From the NCBI RefSeq assembly GCF_015461835.1, contig NZ_JACOPX010000002.1, positions 124,001-188,000 of the forward strand: a DNA stretch of 64,000 bases, read 5' to 3'. Below, in pieces: positions 29,289 through 38,497 of the stretch. Below the pieces are notes generated by a model that was not told the DNA's origin, ran no database searches, and worked only from the letters and a program-made list of their open reading frames with translations. This stretch comes from Pseudomonas neuropathica (GTDB taxonomy: Bacteria; Pseudomonadota; Gammaproteobacteria; Pseudomonadales; Pseudomonadaceae). The position numbers were made by a program, and so were the translations under genes. The stretch's first letter is position 1, and each line of letters opens with the position of its first letter.

Positions 29289-30170
29289 TCATCCCCAGCC
29301 TTTCATGAAATCAATGAACGCCCGCACTTTCAGCGGCAAATGCCGGGTGTCCGGGTACAGCGCATACACCCCCTGCTGCGCAAACCGGTAATCCACCAGC
29401 AAACGCTGCAAACGCCCGGCATCGAGATCGTCCTGAATCAACCATTGCGGCAGTATCGCCACACCCTGCCCAGTCAATGCAAAGGCCCGCAGCGTTGCCG
29501 AGTTATCCGCAACAATCGCGGTGGTCCCCGGTTTAGGCTGATAGAAATGCTCCACGCCGGCCGGATCGCTCACGGTCATTTCCGGCACCCGCCCATGCCC
29601 TAACGTCGGCATCGACTCCAGCGTGGCCAGCGTGGCCACCGGCGCAAAGCGTTCGACCAACCCCGGCGCCGCCACTGCAAATACCTCGAACGTCGATAAC
29701 TGCACCGCGCGCAGATTGGAGTCGTGCATGCGCCCCAGACGAATCGCCAGGTCAAACCGCTCGGAAATCAGGTCGGCATGGGTCGATGATGTGGACAAAT
29801 GAATATTCAGTTGCGGTTGCTGCTGGCGAAACACTTCCAGCGCCGGCACCACCTGGGCCAGGGCAAATTCGACAGTCGTGGTGATGCGCAATGTGCCCTT
29901 GAGTTGTGCGTGCTCCGAACGCGCCTCTTCGATCGCCAGCCGCGCCTCATCCAGCGTGCGCAAACAGCGTCGATAAAAGCGCTCACCGGCATCGGTCAGC
30001 GCCAGTTGCCGCGTATTGCGGGTGAGCAAGGTCACGCCCAGCTCCTCCTCCAGGCGCTTGAGATTGAAACTGACCACGGCACGCGTTTGCCCCAATGTGT
30101 CGGCAGCAGCCGTGAGTGATCCCGCCTCGACCACCGCTTTGAAGGTGTCAAACCGATCCAGACTGACCAT
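29289..30170 (-). CDS. LysR-family transcriptional regulator
   Basis: 293 residues from ATG 30170 (MVSLDRFDTFKAVVEAGSLT). The N-terminal winged helix-turn-helix has GSLTAAADTLGQTRAVVSFNLKRLEEELG; the effector domain follows from about residue 87. It is divergent from an MFS exporter 110 bases away, and a perfect 21-bp palindrome sits between them, so it very probably controls that exporter. An upstream in-frame TTG at 30191 overlaps the palindrome and is unlikely as a start. The effector is unknown. Confidence 0.87.
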   Translation of the reverse strand: MVSLDRFDTFKAVVEAGSLTAAADTLGQTRAVVSFNLKRLEEELGVTLLTRNTRQLALTDAGERFYRRCLRTLDEARLAIEEARSEHAQLKGTLRITTTVEFALAQVVPALEVFRQQQPQLNIHLSTSSTHADLISERFDLAIRLGRMHDSNLRAVQLSTFEVFAVAAPGLVERFAPVATLATLESMPTLGHGRVPEMTVSDPAGVEHFYQPKPGTTAIVADNSATLRAFALTGQGVAILPQWLIQDDLDAGRLQRLLVDYRFAQQGVYALYPDTRHLPLKVRAFIDFMKGWG

Positions 30171-30184
30171 ATCCAAGGCACCAC

Positions 30185-30205
30185 TTGTCAAAATAATTTT
30201 GACAA
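30185..30205. promoter_or_regulatory. Perfect 21-bp palindrome, probable LysR operator
   Basis: TTGTCAAAAT and its exact inverse ATTTTGACAA flank one central base. It lies 15 bases upstream of the lysR start and 75 upstream of the MFS gene, and contains a TTGACA in each direction. Confidence 0.7.
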
Positions 30206-30279
30206 ACTAGCAGCCAAACCAGCGTTTTCCTATGACCAGAAGCGCCCTACCCTGCACGTCTCATCACAGGGAAGCTGCC

Positions 30280-31650
30280 ATGGCTTATCGCTCGAAAGTC
30301 GCGCTGGTGTATTTGTTGGGCTTCGCGCTCGACTTGCTGAACATGTTCGTCGCCAGCATCGCCTACCCCGACATCGCGCAACAACTGCACGCCTCGGTCA
30401 CGCAACTGGCGTGGATCAGCAACGCCTACATGTTGGGCCTCACGCTGATCATTCCGCTGAGCGTGTGGCTGGCGACCCGGATCGGAGAGCGGCGCTTGAT
30501 CCTCGCCTCGCTGCTGCTGTTCGGTGTGGGTTCGGCACTGGTGGCACAAGCGGGATCGATTGAAAGCCTGATTGCCTGGCGACTGCTGCAAGGCCTCGGT
30601 GGCGGACTGCTGCTGCCGGTGGGCCAGGCCTTGGCGTATCGACAGTTCCCGGCGACGCAACGCGCGCACTTCACCGGAGTGGTGTTGCTGGTGGCGCTGC
30701 TGGTGCCAGCACTGTCGCCGGCGGCCGGTGGCTTGATTGTTCAGACGTTGTCCTGGCGCTGGATTTTTTACCTGAATCTGCCGGTGACGCTGCTCGCACT
30801 TGGGCTTGGCCTGCTCTGGTTGAAAGCCGATCAACCGTTGACTGAACGCCCGACGCTGGACGCGCGCGGCCTGCTGCTGGCAGCCTCGGCGCTCAGTTTA
30901 CTGTTGATCGCCATCAGTCTGTTGAGCGACGCCGACACCCGTAACCTCGGCATCGCTGGCCTGCTGCTGAGCCTTCTGACCCTGTGCATTTACCTGCGCG
31001 ATGGCTGGCGCAAACCCGGCGCGATTCTCGACCTGCAACTGATCAAGCACCCGTCGCTGCGCCTGGCGATGCTGATCTACCTGTGCGTGCCGGGGGTGTT
31101 CACCGGCACCCACATGATTGCAGTGTTGTACCTGCACAACCTCGGTGTCGGCGCGGCACAAACCGGCGCGCTGATGTTGCCGTGGGCAGTCGGCTCGGGG
31201 GTGGCGATCATGCTTGGCAAGCGCAGCTTCAACCGCATCGGCCCCAAGCCATTGCTCAGCGCCGGCATGCTCGTGCAATGCCTGGGCATCGTTTTGCTGA
31301 TGCGCAGCGAACAACCCGCCAGCACGCCGCTGATCATCGCCTATGCCCTGATGGGGCTGGGCGGTAGCCTGTGCAGCGTCACCGCGCAGACCTTGGCCTT
31401 TGTTGGCATCGCGCCAGAAAAAATGGGTCACTCCAGTGCCCTGTGGAACATCAATCGCCAACTCGGTTTCTGCCTCGCGGCGGCGCTACTCGGTTCACTG
31501 CTGGGCGCCTTGGGCGGTGTGGGTTTCCAAGCCTGTTTTATCACTGCTGCGCTGCTCACGCTGTTGCCGATGGTCGCCGTCCTGCGTTTCGACTCGACCC
31601 ACGTGCTGGCGCTATTGAACCCGACTGCCCTTGAGGAAAAAATTGCATGA
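30280..31650 (+). CDS. Major facilitator superfamily drug exporter (DHA2-like)
   Basis: 456 residues with about 13-14 hydrophobic segments. The N-terminal half has LDLLNMFVASIAYPDIA and LAWISNAYMLGLTLIIPLS, typical of the DHA2/EmrB group of proton-driven drug exporters, and WRLLQGLGGGLLLPVGQAL (motif C region). It is divergent from a LysR gene with a shared palindrome, and overlaps the next small gene by four bases. AGGGAA precedes the ATG at 30280. The substrate is unknown. Confidence 0.85.
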   Translation: MAYRSKVALVYLLGFALDLLNMFVASIAYPDIAQQLHASVTQLAWISNAYMLGLTLIIPLSVWLATRIGERRLILASLLLFGVGSALVAQAGSIESLIAWRLLQGLGGGLLLPVGQALAYRQFPATQRAHFTGVVLLVALLVPALSPAAGGLIVQTLSWRWIFYLNLPVTLLALGLGLLWLKADQPLTERPTLDARGLLLAASALSLLLIAISLLSDADTRNLGIAGLLLSLLTLCIYLRDGWRKPGAILDLQLIKHPSLRLAMLIYLCVPGVFTGTHMIAVLYLHNLGVGAAQTGALMLPWAVGSGVAIMLGKRSFNRIGPKPLLSAGMLVQCLGIVLLMRSEQPASTPLIIAYALMGLGGSLCSVTAQTLAFVGIAPEKMGHSSALWNINRQLGFCLAAALLGSLLGALGGVGFQACFITAALLTLLPMVAVLRFDSTHVLALLNPTALEEKIA

Positions 31651-32045
31651 ACGACGCCACGCCCTACCTGGACGAAGTGATCCAGGCGCACGAAGCCATC
31701 GAACGATGGTTTGCCGTAGAAGAAGATGACGCCGCGCTGCAGCGCTTGCTGGCGCGTTTTTCGCCACGCTTTTCCATGGTGACGCCGTTGGGCCGAGCCC
31801 TGGATGTCGATGCCTTGCACCTGCTGTTCCGAGGCGCAGGCGGGCAGAAGAAAGGTTTCAGAATCCAGCTCAGTGAGTTACGTGTGATTGCCTTGCATCA
31901 GCGCGGCGCGACCGTGAGTTACCGCGAACAGCAGAGCGATGCGAGCGGTGTGCACACGGATCGGCGTTCGACCGTGGTGTTTGAAAAACTCGAAACCGGG
32001 CGGGTGTTCTGGCTGCATTTGCAGGAGACGTTTTGCGCTGAGTGA
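31647..32045 (+). CDS. Small SnoaL/DUF4440-like protein
   Basis: 132 residues with an NTF2-like pattern: an N-terminal helix (AHEAIERWFAVEEDDAALQRLL), then FSPRFSMVTPLGRALDVDALHLLF, and a closing beta-sheet. It overlaps the MFS exporter gene by four bases (ATGA), so the two are translated together. It may be an accessory or binding protein for the exporter's substrate, but no catalytic residues can be assigned. Confidence 0.7.
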   Translation: MNDATPYLDEVIQAHEAIERWFAVEEDDAALQRLLARFSPRFSMVTPLGRALDVDALHLLFRGAGGQKKGFRIQLSELRVIALHQRGATVSYREQQSDASGVHTDRRSTVVFEKLETGRVFWLHLQETFCAE

Positions 32046-32082
32046 GTGCTTACGGTATTGGTCTGATACACCGGGTTGTCCT

Positions 32083-32160
32083 TATCGCGAGCAGGCTCAC
32101 TCCTACAGGGGATCTCCGGTGTGACACAGATCCAGTGTAGGAGTGAGCCTGCTCGCGATG
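32083..32160. repeat. Family B inverted repeat between convergent genes
   Basis: ATCGCGAGCAGGCTCACTCCTACA faces TGTAGGAGTGAGCCTGCTCGCGAT, filling the gap between the DUF4440-like gene and the convergent efflux adaptor gene. Confidence 0.86.
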
Positions 32161-32176
32161 CAGACGACACGGTCTG

Positions 32177-33043
32177 TCAGTTATCCACCGTGCTCTGATT
32201 CACCACTACCGTGCAAGTAATCCCCGCCGCCAAAAGAACACCTTCCGGCACTTCATCAATATGAATCCGCACCGGCACCCGTTGCGCCAACCGCACCCAG
32301 TTGAAAGTCGGATTCACATCGGCAATCAGCTCGCGGCTTTCCGGGTTGTCGCGGTCATAAATGCCGCGCGAGATGCTCTCCACGTGGCCCTTCAAGACTT
32401 CGCCGCTCATCAACTGCATGTCGGCCTTGTCACCCACTTTGACGTGGGGCAGTTTGGTCTCTTCGAAGAAGCCGTAGACCCAGAACGAGTTCATGTCGAC
32501 CACGGCCATTTTCGCCTCGCCGATGCGCGCGTAGTCGCCGCGATGCACATTGAGGTTGGTCACATAACCGTCGACCGCCGCGCGTACTTCGGTGCGTTTG
32601 AGGTTGAGTTCGGCGGCTTCCAGTTGCGCCTGAGCGTGTTGGTAATCGGCCAGGGCGGCGTCGGCGATGTTGCTGGCGTCGTCGCGGTTTTCCTTGGAGA
32701 TCACCAGGTTGTCGAGGTCGGCGCGGCGATGGGCGTTGACCTTGCGCATCTCCCACGTCGACTTGCGCGAGGCGACCAGCGACTGCGCCTGCTTCACCGC
32801 GATGCGGTAGTGCTCGGGGTCGATCTGCATGAGCAGATCGCCCTTCTTCACTAACTGGTTGTCGCGCACCGGCACATCAATCACTTCACCGGTAACGTCG
32901 GCGGCGACATTGATGATGTCGGCACGCACGCGACCGTCGCGGGTCCACGGCGTGTTCATGTAGTGCTCCCACAACGTGCGGCCGATCCACAGCGCCAGGG
33001 CCAGCACCAACAGGGTCGCGAGCAGGCTGAAAAACTTTTTCAT
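32177..33043 (-). CDS. HlyD/EmrA-type membrane fusion protein (AaeA-like)
   Basis: 288 residues. An N-terminal membrane anchor (about 5-25) is followed by a biotinyl-lipoyl-like domain (ADVTGEVIDVPVRDNQLVKKGDLL), a short alpha-hairpin (about 80-150) and a beta-barrel (GYVTNLNVHRGDYARIGE, FFEETKLPHVKVGDKADMQL). It is the periplasmic adaptor of the downstream-to-upstream cluster FUSC pump-DUF1656-adaptor, the layout of the E. coli AaeXAB hydroxybenzoate exporter. Substrate in this organism is inferred only. Confidence 0.86.
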   Translation of the reverse strand: MKKFFSLLATLLVLALALWIGRTLWEHYMNTPWTRDGRVRADIINVAADVTGEVIDVPVRDNQLVKKGDLLMQIDPEHYRIAVKQAQSLVASRKSTWEMRKVNAHRRADLDNLVISKENRDDASNIADAALADYQHAQAQLEAAELNLKRTEVRAAVDGYVTNLNVHRGDYARIGEAKMAVVDMNSFWVYGFFEETKLPHVKVGDKADMQLMSGEVLKGHVESISRGIYDRDNPESRELIADVNPTFNWVRLAQRVPVRIHIDEVPEGVLLAAGITCTVVVNQSTVDN

Positions 33044-33053
33044 CGGGACGTTC

Positions 33054-33254
33054 TCAACGGTAGACAGTCAGCGCCATGGCGCCGAACAGACAGGTAAACA
33101 GACTCAGACGCAGCAGCGCCGGGTGCCAGAAAAAACGGTACAGATCGAACCCCGACAAGAAGCGGTCCACCGCCCAGGCCAGTGCCGCAGCGATGAAAAA
33201 CATCAAGGTCATGGTCGGCATGTACACGCCGTGGAAGGCGATTTCACGAGGCAT
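33054..33254 (-). CDS. DUF1656 small inner-membrane protein (AaeX-like)
   Basis: 66 residues with two hydrophobic helices (about 10-28 and 42-60) and the N-terminal PREIAFHGVYMP typical of the family. It overlaps the end of the FUSC pump gene by 11 bases and is ten bases from the adaptor gene. A GAAGGA sequence about eight bases upstream of the ATG at 33254 supports this start. E. coli AaeX is a companion of the AaeAB pump with no known separate activity. Confidence 0.84.
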   Translation of the reverse strand: MPREIAFHGVYMPTMTLMFFIAAALAWAVDRFLSGFDLYRFFWHPALLRLSLFTCLFGAMALTVYR

Positions 33255-35454
33255 GGGCAAGTCCTTCGGGCTTGGCGATGGCGTAGGCAGCGAGTGGAGA
33301 TTGCGGGTCGAGCAGCGAAGTGCGGATGAAGTGCAGATAGCTTTTCACCCGCCGCAACGCCGAAGTATCGAAGTGCGGCGCGAACGGTTCATCGGTGGCA
33401 GCGACACGGCTGATCGCATGGTCGACCGCGACCAGTGCGCGTTCGAGATTGCTGGCGTTCGGTTGCAGGAACAGCCGCACCAGCGCGCGCCCCATCACGC
33501 GGATCGCCTGGCGCCACGGTTGCGATTCGGCATAGGCCGGGTGCACCGGCAGAATCGCCTGTTCCTTGCGCAACTCGATGATTGCGTGGCCGACTTCCAG
33601 GACCACGAACATCCAGCGCAGCAGGTTCTTCTGCACCTTCGGCTGCCCGGCCGCGAGACCGTAAGCCTGGTGCAGCAAATCACGGGTGCGACTCTCGAAA
33701 CTCGACGCCAGGCCTTTGAGCTTGCCGCTGATCGCGTAAACCACTTGGCCACGCAGATCCTGCTCCAGCCGTTTCCACAACCAGCGGCTGTTCGGCGGCA
33801 GGATAATTGCGCCGGCAGCGGCGCAGACCAGCATGCCCATGACCATGGCGATGTAGTCGTTGATGAAGGTGTACGGGTTGTAAATGGTCAGGTTGTCCGG
33901 CACCGAACCGGTGCTGAAGAAGATCAGTAAACCTAGGCCGACACCGGCGTATTGCGGGCGCGACGTGAGGAACGAACCGAGCACGATCACCGGCGCGAGC
34001 ATCACGCACAACAGCGGAAAACCGTCGATCCACGGGAAGATGAAAAACATCTCGATGAAGCCGATCAGCGCGCCGAGAAACGTACCGCACGCCATTTGAA
34101 AAGCCATGCGTTTCGGGTTCGGCGTGGCCGCCGAGAGGCCCACGGTGGCCGCAGCGATCAGGGTCATCGTCGCGCCACTTGGCCAAGCGGTCGCGACCCA
34201 ATAACTGCCCAGCACGATGAGGATGAACGAGGCGCGAATCCCCGAAGCCGCTGCCGCCCACCAGTTGGTTTGCGGGGTGAATGGCTCGTCCCAGCGCTCG
34301 CGTTCGTGGCGGTGATCGGCCAATGACGCGTGGGTCTGTGCATAACTGTGCAGGTCGTCGACGAAGCGATAAAGCAGTTCGTACGCAGTGTGGAAATCCA
34401 GTTGTTCGGCGTCGCTTGGATCGGTTTCCTGGAAAATTGCTCGCAAGCTTCGAACCCGTGCCGGCAGCCCCTCCTTGTAGGTCGCCAGCGCTGTCGCCAA
34501 ACGGGCGGCGTCGGGGCTGGTCAGAGCACGACCGCTGAAGCCGTCGAGCACTTCGGCGAGATCCTGCAAACCCGGTCTGATCGCGGCAACCACATGTTCT
34601 TCGCCATTGCCGCGCAAGCGTTCAAGCAACTGATGCAGCGCGTTGAAGCGCGTGGTGATGCCCATGAATTCGCTGTTCAAACGGCTCAGGCGACCGTTGC
34701 GCCGACGCATGTGCGGGTCTTCGAACACAGTCACGCTGCGCAGCCCTTCGAGGCCCACGGCTTCGGCGATAAAGCGCACGTTGCTCGCCTCGAAAGACTC
34801 GGCTTTGCTGCGCCCGCGCAGACCATCGGTGACGAACAGCGCGAACACACCAAAGCGCTGATACAAAGCGTTGCGCATGGCCGCGCTGGCGGTTTGCGGC
34901 AGGATCGCGGCGCTGATCAGGGTTGAGCAGAGAATCCCCAGCGAGATCTCCAGCACCCGCCAAACCGCGGCCATGAACGCGCCGTCCGGGTGCGCCAACG
35001 CGGGTAATCCGACCATCGCTGCGGTGTAGCCGGCGAGGACAAAACCGTAGGCGCGGAAGTTGCGGCAACGTGCGGCACCGGCCGAGCAGATACCGACCCA
35101 GATCGCCAGCGAGCCGAGGAACAGCTCGGTGTTTTGCGCAAACAATGCGATCAACGTGACCATCATCGCCGACCCGGCCAACGTACCGAGGAAGCGATAG
35201 AAACTTTTGGCAAACACCTGACCGCTTTGCGGCTGCATGACGATGAACACGGTGATCATCGCCGTGCGCGGTTGTGGCAATTCCAGGCGCATGGCCAGCC
35301 ACAGCGTGAGGAATGCGGCGATCAACACCTTGAAGATGTAAACCCAGGTCACGCCATCGCTGCGCGCCCAGTCGAAGAAACCACGGCGCCATTCCAGGGC
35401 GTAGAGCCAGCGCAGAGGTGCGGGCAAGGAAGTCATTTTTGTACTCAAGAACAT
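33244..35454 (-). CDS. FUSC-family inner-membrane efflux pump (AaeB-like)
   Basis: 736 residues in two FUSC repeats. Each has a group of hydrophobic helices (about 40-185 and 400-535) followed by a soluble region. Typical pieces are TVFIVMQPQSGQVFAKSFYRFLGT and the second-half GTFLGALIGF. E. coli AaeB exports p-hydroxybenzoate and related aromatic acids. ATG 35454 gives MFLSTKMTSLPAP; ATG 35436 is an alternative, and neither has a strong ribosome-binding site. It lies upstream of DUF1656 and the adaptor in one operon, with an outer-membrane factor gene behind. Confidence 0.87.
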   Translation of the reverse strand: MFLSTKMTSLPAPLRWLYALEWRRGFFDWARSDGVTWVYIFKVLIAAFLTLWLAMRLELPQPRTAMITVFIVMQPQSGQVFAKSFYRFLGTLAGSAMMVTLIALFAQNTELFLGSLAIWVGICSAGAARCRNFRAYGFVLAGYTAAMVGLPALAHPDGAFMAAVWRVLEISLGILCSTLISAAILPQTASAAMRNALYQRFGVFALFVTDGLRGRSKAESFEASNVRFIAEAVGLEGLRSVTVFEDPHMRRRNGRLSRLNSEFMGITTRFNALHQLLERLRGNGEEHVVAAIRPGLQDLAEVLDGFSGRALTSPDAARLATALATYKEGLPARVRSLRAIFQETDPSDAEQLDFHTAYELLYRFVDDLHSYAQTHASLADHRHERERWDEPFTPQTNWWAAAASGIRASFILIVLGSYWVATAWPSGATMTLIAAATVGLSAATPNPKRMAFQMACGTFLGALIGFIEMFFIFPWIDGFPLLCVMLAPVIVLGSFLTSRPQYAGVGLGLLIFFSTGSVPDNLTIYNPYTFINDYIAMVMGMLVCAAAGAIILPPNSRWLWKRLEQDLRGQVVYAISGKLKGLASSFESRTRDLLHQAYGLAAGQPKVQKNLLRWMFVVLEVGHAIIELRKEQAILPVHPAYAESQPWRQAIRVMGRALVRLFLQPNASNLERALVAVDHAISRVAATDEPFAPHFDTSALRRVKSYLHFIRTSLLDPQSPLAAYAIAKPEGLAHAS

Positions 35455-35471
35455 TCAGGTAAAACGCGGTC

Positions 35472-35563
35472 CCTGTAGGAGTGAGCCTGCTCGCGATGGC
35501 GATTTCATATTCAACATTTCTGTCGACTGATACGCCGCTATCGCGAGCAGGCTCACTCCTACA
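35472..35563. repeat. Family B inverted repeat in the efflux cluster
   Basis: CTGTAGGAGTGAGCCTGCTCGCGATGGCG faces its inverse ending ACTCCTACA. It lies between the outer-membrane factor gene and the FUSC pump gene, both on the minus strand. Confidence 0.86.
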
Positions 35564-35576
35564 ATGGGTTGTGTGT

Positions 35577-37076
35577 TCAACGCAGGAGAACCGGGGTTTT
35601 CGGTGCCTGGGTTTTCTCGGCGGTCGGCACATCGTTGCCTGCCCCCAGTCCACCACCCAACGCCGTCACCAGTTCGGCATGCGCACTCAACCGCGCCGCT
35701 TGCACCTGCTGCTGCACCTGCTGCTGCTTGAACAGCAACGTCTGCGCATTGAGCACGTTGAGGTAATCGGTGAGGCCGCGCTGATAAGCGATCATCGCGA
35801 TGTCGTAAGTCTTCTGCGCCGTCGCTACCGACTCGGCGGCAAAGCCTTGTTGCTTGTCCATCGACTCGCGGCGAATCAACTGGTCGGAAATGTTCTTCAG
35901 TGCATTCACCAGCGTCTGGTTGTAATGCGCCACGGCGATGTCATAACCGGCGGAGGCTTCACCCAGCTCTGAGCGCAAACGGCCACCGTCGAAGATCGGC
36001 AGCGAGATCGCCGGGCCGACGTTGTAGTTGAGTTTCTTGCCGGTCAAAAACTCCAGCGCGCCCCCGCCGGTAGCCATGTAGCCGAGGCTGCCGACCAGAT
36101 CGACGTTGGGGTAAAACCCGGCATGCGCCACATCGATACCGCGCGCCTGCGCCGCCACTTGCCAGCGACTGGCGACCACATCGGGCCGCTGGCCGAGCAA
36201 TTCGGCGGGCAATGCCGATGGCAGTTTCAGCGCAGCACCGAGGGACAATGTCGGGCGCTGCAACTGTGCGCCCGCCCCCGGACCTTTGCCGGCGAGCGCG
36301 GCGATCTGGTTGCGACTCAGGGCGATTTCTTCATCCAGCGCATCGAGCTGACGATGGGTTTCCGGCAGTGGCGTTTCCGCCTGGCTGACTTCGAAGTGCG
36401 TGCCGATCCCGCCGTTCAAGCGCTTCTGCGCCAGATCGAGAATCTGCTGTTGCTGCTTGAGCGTTGCGGCGACGATGTCGCGCTGCGCGTAATGCAATGA
36501 CAGTTCGATGTAGGCGCGAACGATGTTGTTCTGCAATTCAAGCTGCGCCAGCCGCGCCTCGGCGGCGCTCATGTGCGCCAGATCCACCGCGCGTTCACTG
36601 GCATTGCTTTCGCGACCCCAGAGGTCGAGGGCGTAGCTGAAACCCAATGCGGCGTTGTTGTCCCAGGTGGTGGTGTTGGCCAGATCGCCCGGGCCGTAGA
36701 ACTGATCGGTCGGCCAGTTGTGGCGTTTGAGGGTCGACTCGCCATTGATCTGCAATGACTCGGCGGATTCGGCGACACCGGCCATGGCTTTGGCTTGACG
36801 TACTCGCGCAGCAGCCATGGCCATGGTCGGGCTGCCTTGCACGGCGAGGTCGATCCAGCGATTGAGTTGCGGGTCGCCGTAGGCTTGCCACCATTGCGCG
36901 GTGGGCCAGTTGGCGTCACGGGCGGCGTGGGCGATGGCATCGTCGGTGGCCAGTGTATTGGCCTCGATTGCCATGCCTTGTGGAGCAATTCCGTCCGTTG
37001 AGATGCAGCCGCCAAGACCCAGGGTAAAAGCCAGAACACTGAGCGGCAAAAGCGCTCTGTTGATGCGACGCGGCAC
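35577..37076 (-). CDS. Outer-membrane efflux lipoprotein (NodT/OprM family)
   Basis: 499 residues. A lipoprotein signal ends at the lipobox LGGC (Cys24). Two outer-membrane efflux protein repeats form the trimeric channel-tunnel, with the typical LDLWGRESNASERAVDLAHMSAAEARLAQLELQ and its second-half counterpart ISLPIFDGGRLRSELGEASAGYDIAVAHYNQT. It supplies the outer-membrane exit for the FUSC/HlyD pump encoded next. Poly-Gln/Val stretch near residue 455 (KQQQVQQQVQ). It is divergent from a LysR gene. Confidence 0.88.
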   Translation of the reverse strand: MPRRINRALLPLSVLAFTLGLGGCISTDGIAPQGMAIEANTLATDDAIAHAARDANWPTAQWWQAYGDPQLNRWIDLAVQGSPTMAMAAARVRQAKAMAGVAESAESLQINGESTLKRHNWPTDQFYGPGDLANTTTWDNNAALGFSYALDLWGRESNASERAVDLAHMSAAEARLAQLELQNNIVRAYIELSLHYAQRDIVAATLKQQQQILDLAQKRLNGGIGTHFEVSQAETPLPETHRQLDALDEEIALSRNQIAALAGKGPGAGAQLQRPTLSLGAALKLPSALPAELLGQRPDVVASRWQVAAQARGIDVAHAGFYPNVDLVGSLGYMATGGGALEFLTGKKLNYNVGPAISLPIFDGGRLRSELGEASAGYDIAVAHYNQTLVNALKNISDQLIRRESMDKQQGFAAESVATAQKTYDIAMIAYQRGLTDYLNVLNAQTLLFKQQQVQQQVQAARLSAHAELVTALGGGLGAGNDVPTAEKTQAPKTPVLLR

Positions 37077-37114
37077 AGCTGCGAATTCCTGAGAGAGGGG
37101 TAGATCGAGAACCC

Positions 37115-37201
37115 GTGTTGGAGCTGCCGCAGGCTGCGATCTTTTGATCTTGATTCCCTTAAAACAAAATCAAAAGATCGCAGCCTTCGGCAGCTCCTAC
37201 A
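37115..37201. repeat. Family A inverted repeat between divergent genes
   Basis: GTGTTGGAGCTGCCGCAGGCTGCGATCTTTTGATC faces its inverse ending CAGCTCCTAC, about 40 bases upstream of the outer-membrane factor gene start. Confidence 0.85.
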
Positions 37202-37351
37202 GAGATCGGCGCAATTCTATGGAAGGCCCCGTACGGCGATAAGCTGGGATTTCTGTGAATCTTTGTTACGGTTAACGAGATAATCCCTTGGTCGGGGGTC
37301 TCGCCCCTGAAACTTCGTGTCACAATTTGCCATCTCCCTTGAGAGCACCCC

Positions 37352-38320
37352 ATGGACACTTTGCAAAACATGCGCGCCTTCAGTTGCGTGGCCGAAGCCG
37401 GCAGCTTCACCGCCGCCGCCGTGCAACTCGACACCACCACCGCCAACGTCTCGCGCGCGGTCTCCAACCTGGAAGCCCACCTGCAAACCCGTTTGCTCAA
37501 CCGCACCACGCGACGCATTGCCCTCACCGAAGCGGGCAAGCGCTACCTGCTGCGCTGCGAACAGATCCTCGCCTACGTCGAAGAAGCCGAAGCCGAAGCC
37601 AGCGACGCCCATGCGCGCCCGGCCGGGCAGTTGAAAGTGCACACCATGACCGGCATCGGCCAGCACTTCGTCATCGACGCCATCGCCCGCTACCGCAAAA
37701 CCCACCCGGACGTGACCTTCGACCTGACCCTGGCCAACCGCGTGCCGGACCTGCTCGACGAGGGCTACGACGTGTCCATCGTGCTCGCCAGCGAACTGCC
37801 GGATTCGGGTTTTGTTTCGCAACGCTTGGGCATCACCTACAGCATCGTCTGCGCCTCGCCGGCCTACGTGAAAGCCAACGGCGCCGCGCAAAAGCCCAGC
37901 GACCTGCTCAACCACGCCTGCCTGCGCCTGGTCAGCCCGGTGATCCCCCTGGAAAAATGGGCCTTCGACGGCCCGGAAGGCCAGGAAATGGTCACCATCA
38001 ACAGCTCGCCGTTTCTGGTGAACTCCGCCGACGCGATGAAAACCGCGATCACCAGTGGCATGGGCGTGGGCGTGTTGCCGGTGTATGCGGCGATCGAAGG
38101 CTTGCGCAACGGCACATTGGTGCGGGTCATGCCGAACTACCGCTCGCAAGAGCTGAACCTGTATGCGATCTACCCGTCGCGGCAATATCTGGATGCGAAG
38201 ATCAAAACGTGGGTTGAGTATTTGCGCGGGTCGTTGCCGGAAATTCTCGCGGCGCATCAGGCGGAATTGGCCGCCTACGAACTCAGCGGCAGCCTCGCCG
38301 GCGCGCGCGTCGCCAACTGA
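37352..38320 (+). CDS. LysR-family regulator, probably of the adjacent efflux operon
   Basis: 322 residues. The winged helix-turn-helix is at about residues 6-62 (GSFTAAAVQLDTTTANVSRAVSNLEAHL) and the effector-binding domain follows. It is of the AaeR/CrgA-like type. It lies divergent to the aromatic-acid-type efflux operon, the position of aaeR in E. coli, which suggests it activates the pump when aromatic acids build up. Inducer unknown. Confidence 0.85.
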   Translation: MDTLQNMRAFSCVAEAGSFTAAAVQLDTTTANVSRAVSNLEAHLQTRLLNRTTRRIALTEAGKRYLLRCEQILAYVEEAEAEASDAHARPAGQLKVHTMTGIGQHFVIDAIARYRKTHPDVTFDLTLANRVPDLLDEGYDVSIVLASELPDSGFVSQRLGITYSIVCASPAYVKANGAAQKPSDLLNHACLRLVSPVIPLEKWAFDGPEGQEMVTINSSPFLVNSADAMKTAITSGMGVGVLPVYAAIEGLRNGTLVRVMPNYRSQELNLYAIYPSRQYLDAKIKTWVEYLRGSLPEILAAHQAELAAYELSGSLAGARVAN

Positions 38321-38340
38321 TTTTCAACACACCACGAAAC

Positions 38341-38421
38341 CTGTAGGAGCTGCCGCAGGCTGCGATCTTTTGATCTTGTTGTTTAAAAACCAACAGATCG
38401 CAGCCTACGCCTGAGCCTACA
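38341..38421. repeat. Family A inverted repeat after the LysR gene
   Basis: CTGTAGGAGCTGCCGCAGGCTGCGATC with a partly decayed right arm (CAGCCTACGCCTGAGCCTAC). It begins 20 bases after the LysR stop and may act as its terminator. Confidence 0.8.
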
Positions 38422-38462
38422 GAAACGGCGATTTCGCGGATGTTTCCGACAGGTTTTGCAGG

Positions 38463-38491
38463 TTGTCCGTCGGAAGTGCGCTGGCTAGGAT
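38463..38491 (+). promoter_or_regulatory. Candidate sigma-70 promoter of the DUF6124-type gene
   Basis: TTGTCC at 38463-38468 and TAGGAT at 38486-38491 with a 17-base spacer. Initiation seven bases downstream would start the RNA exactly at the first hairpin (38498). Confidence 0.5.
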
Positions 38492-38497
38492 TTGGGT

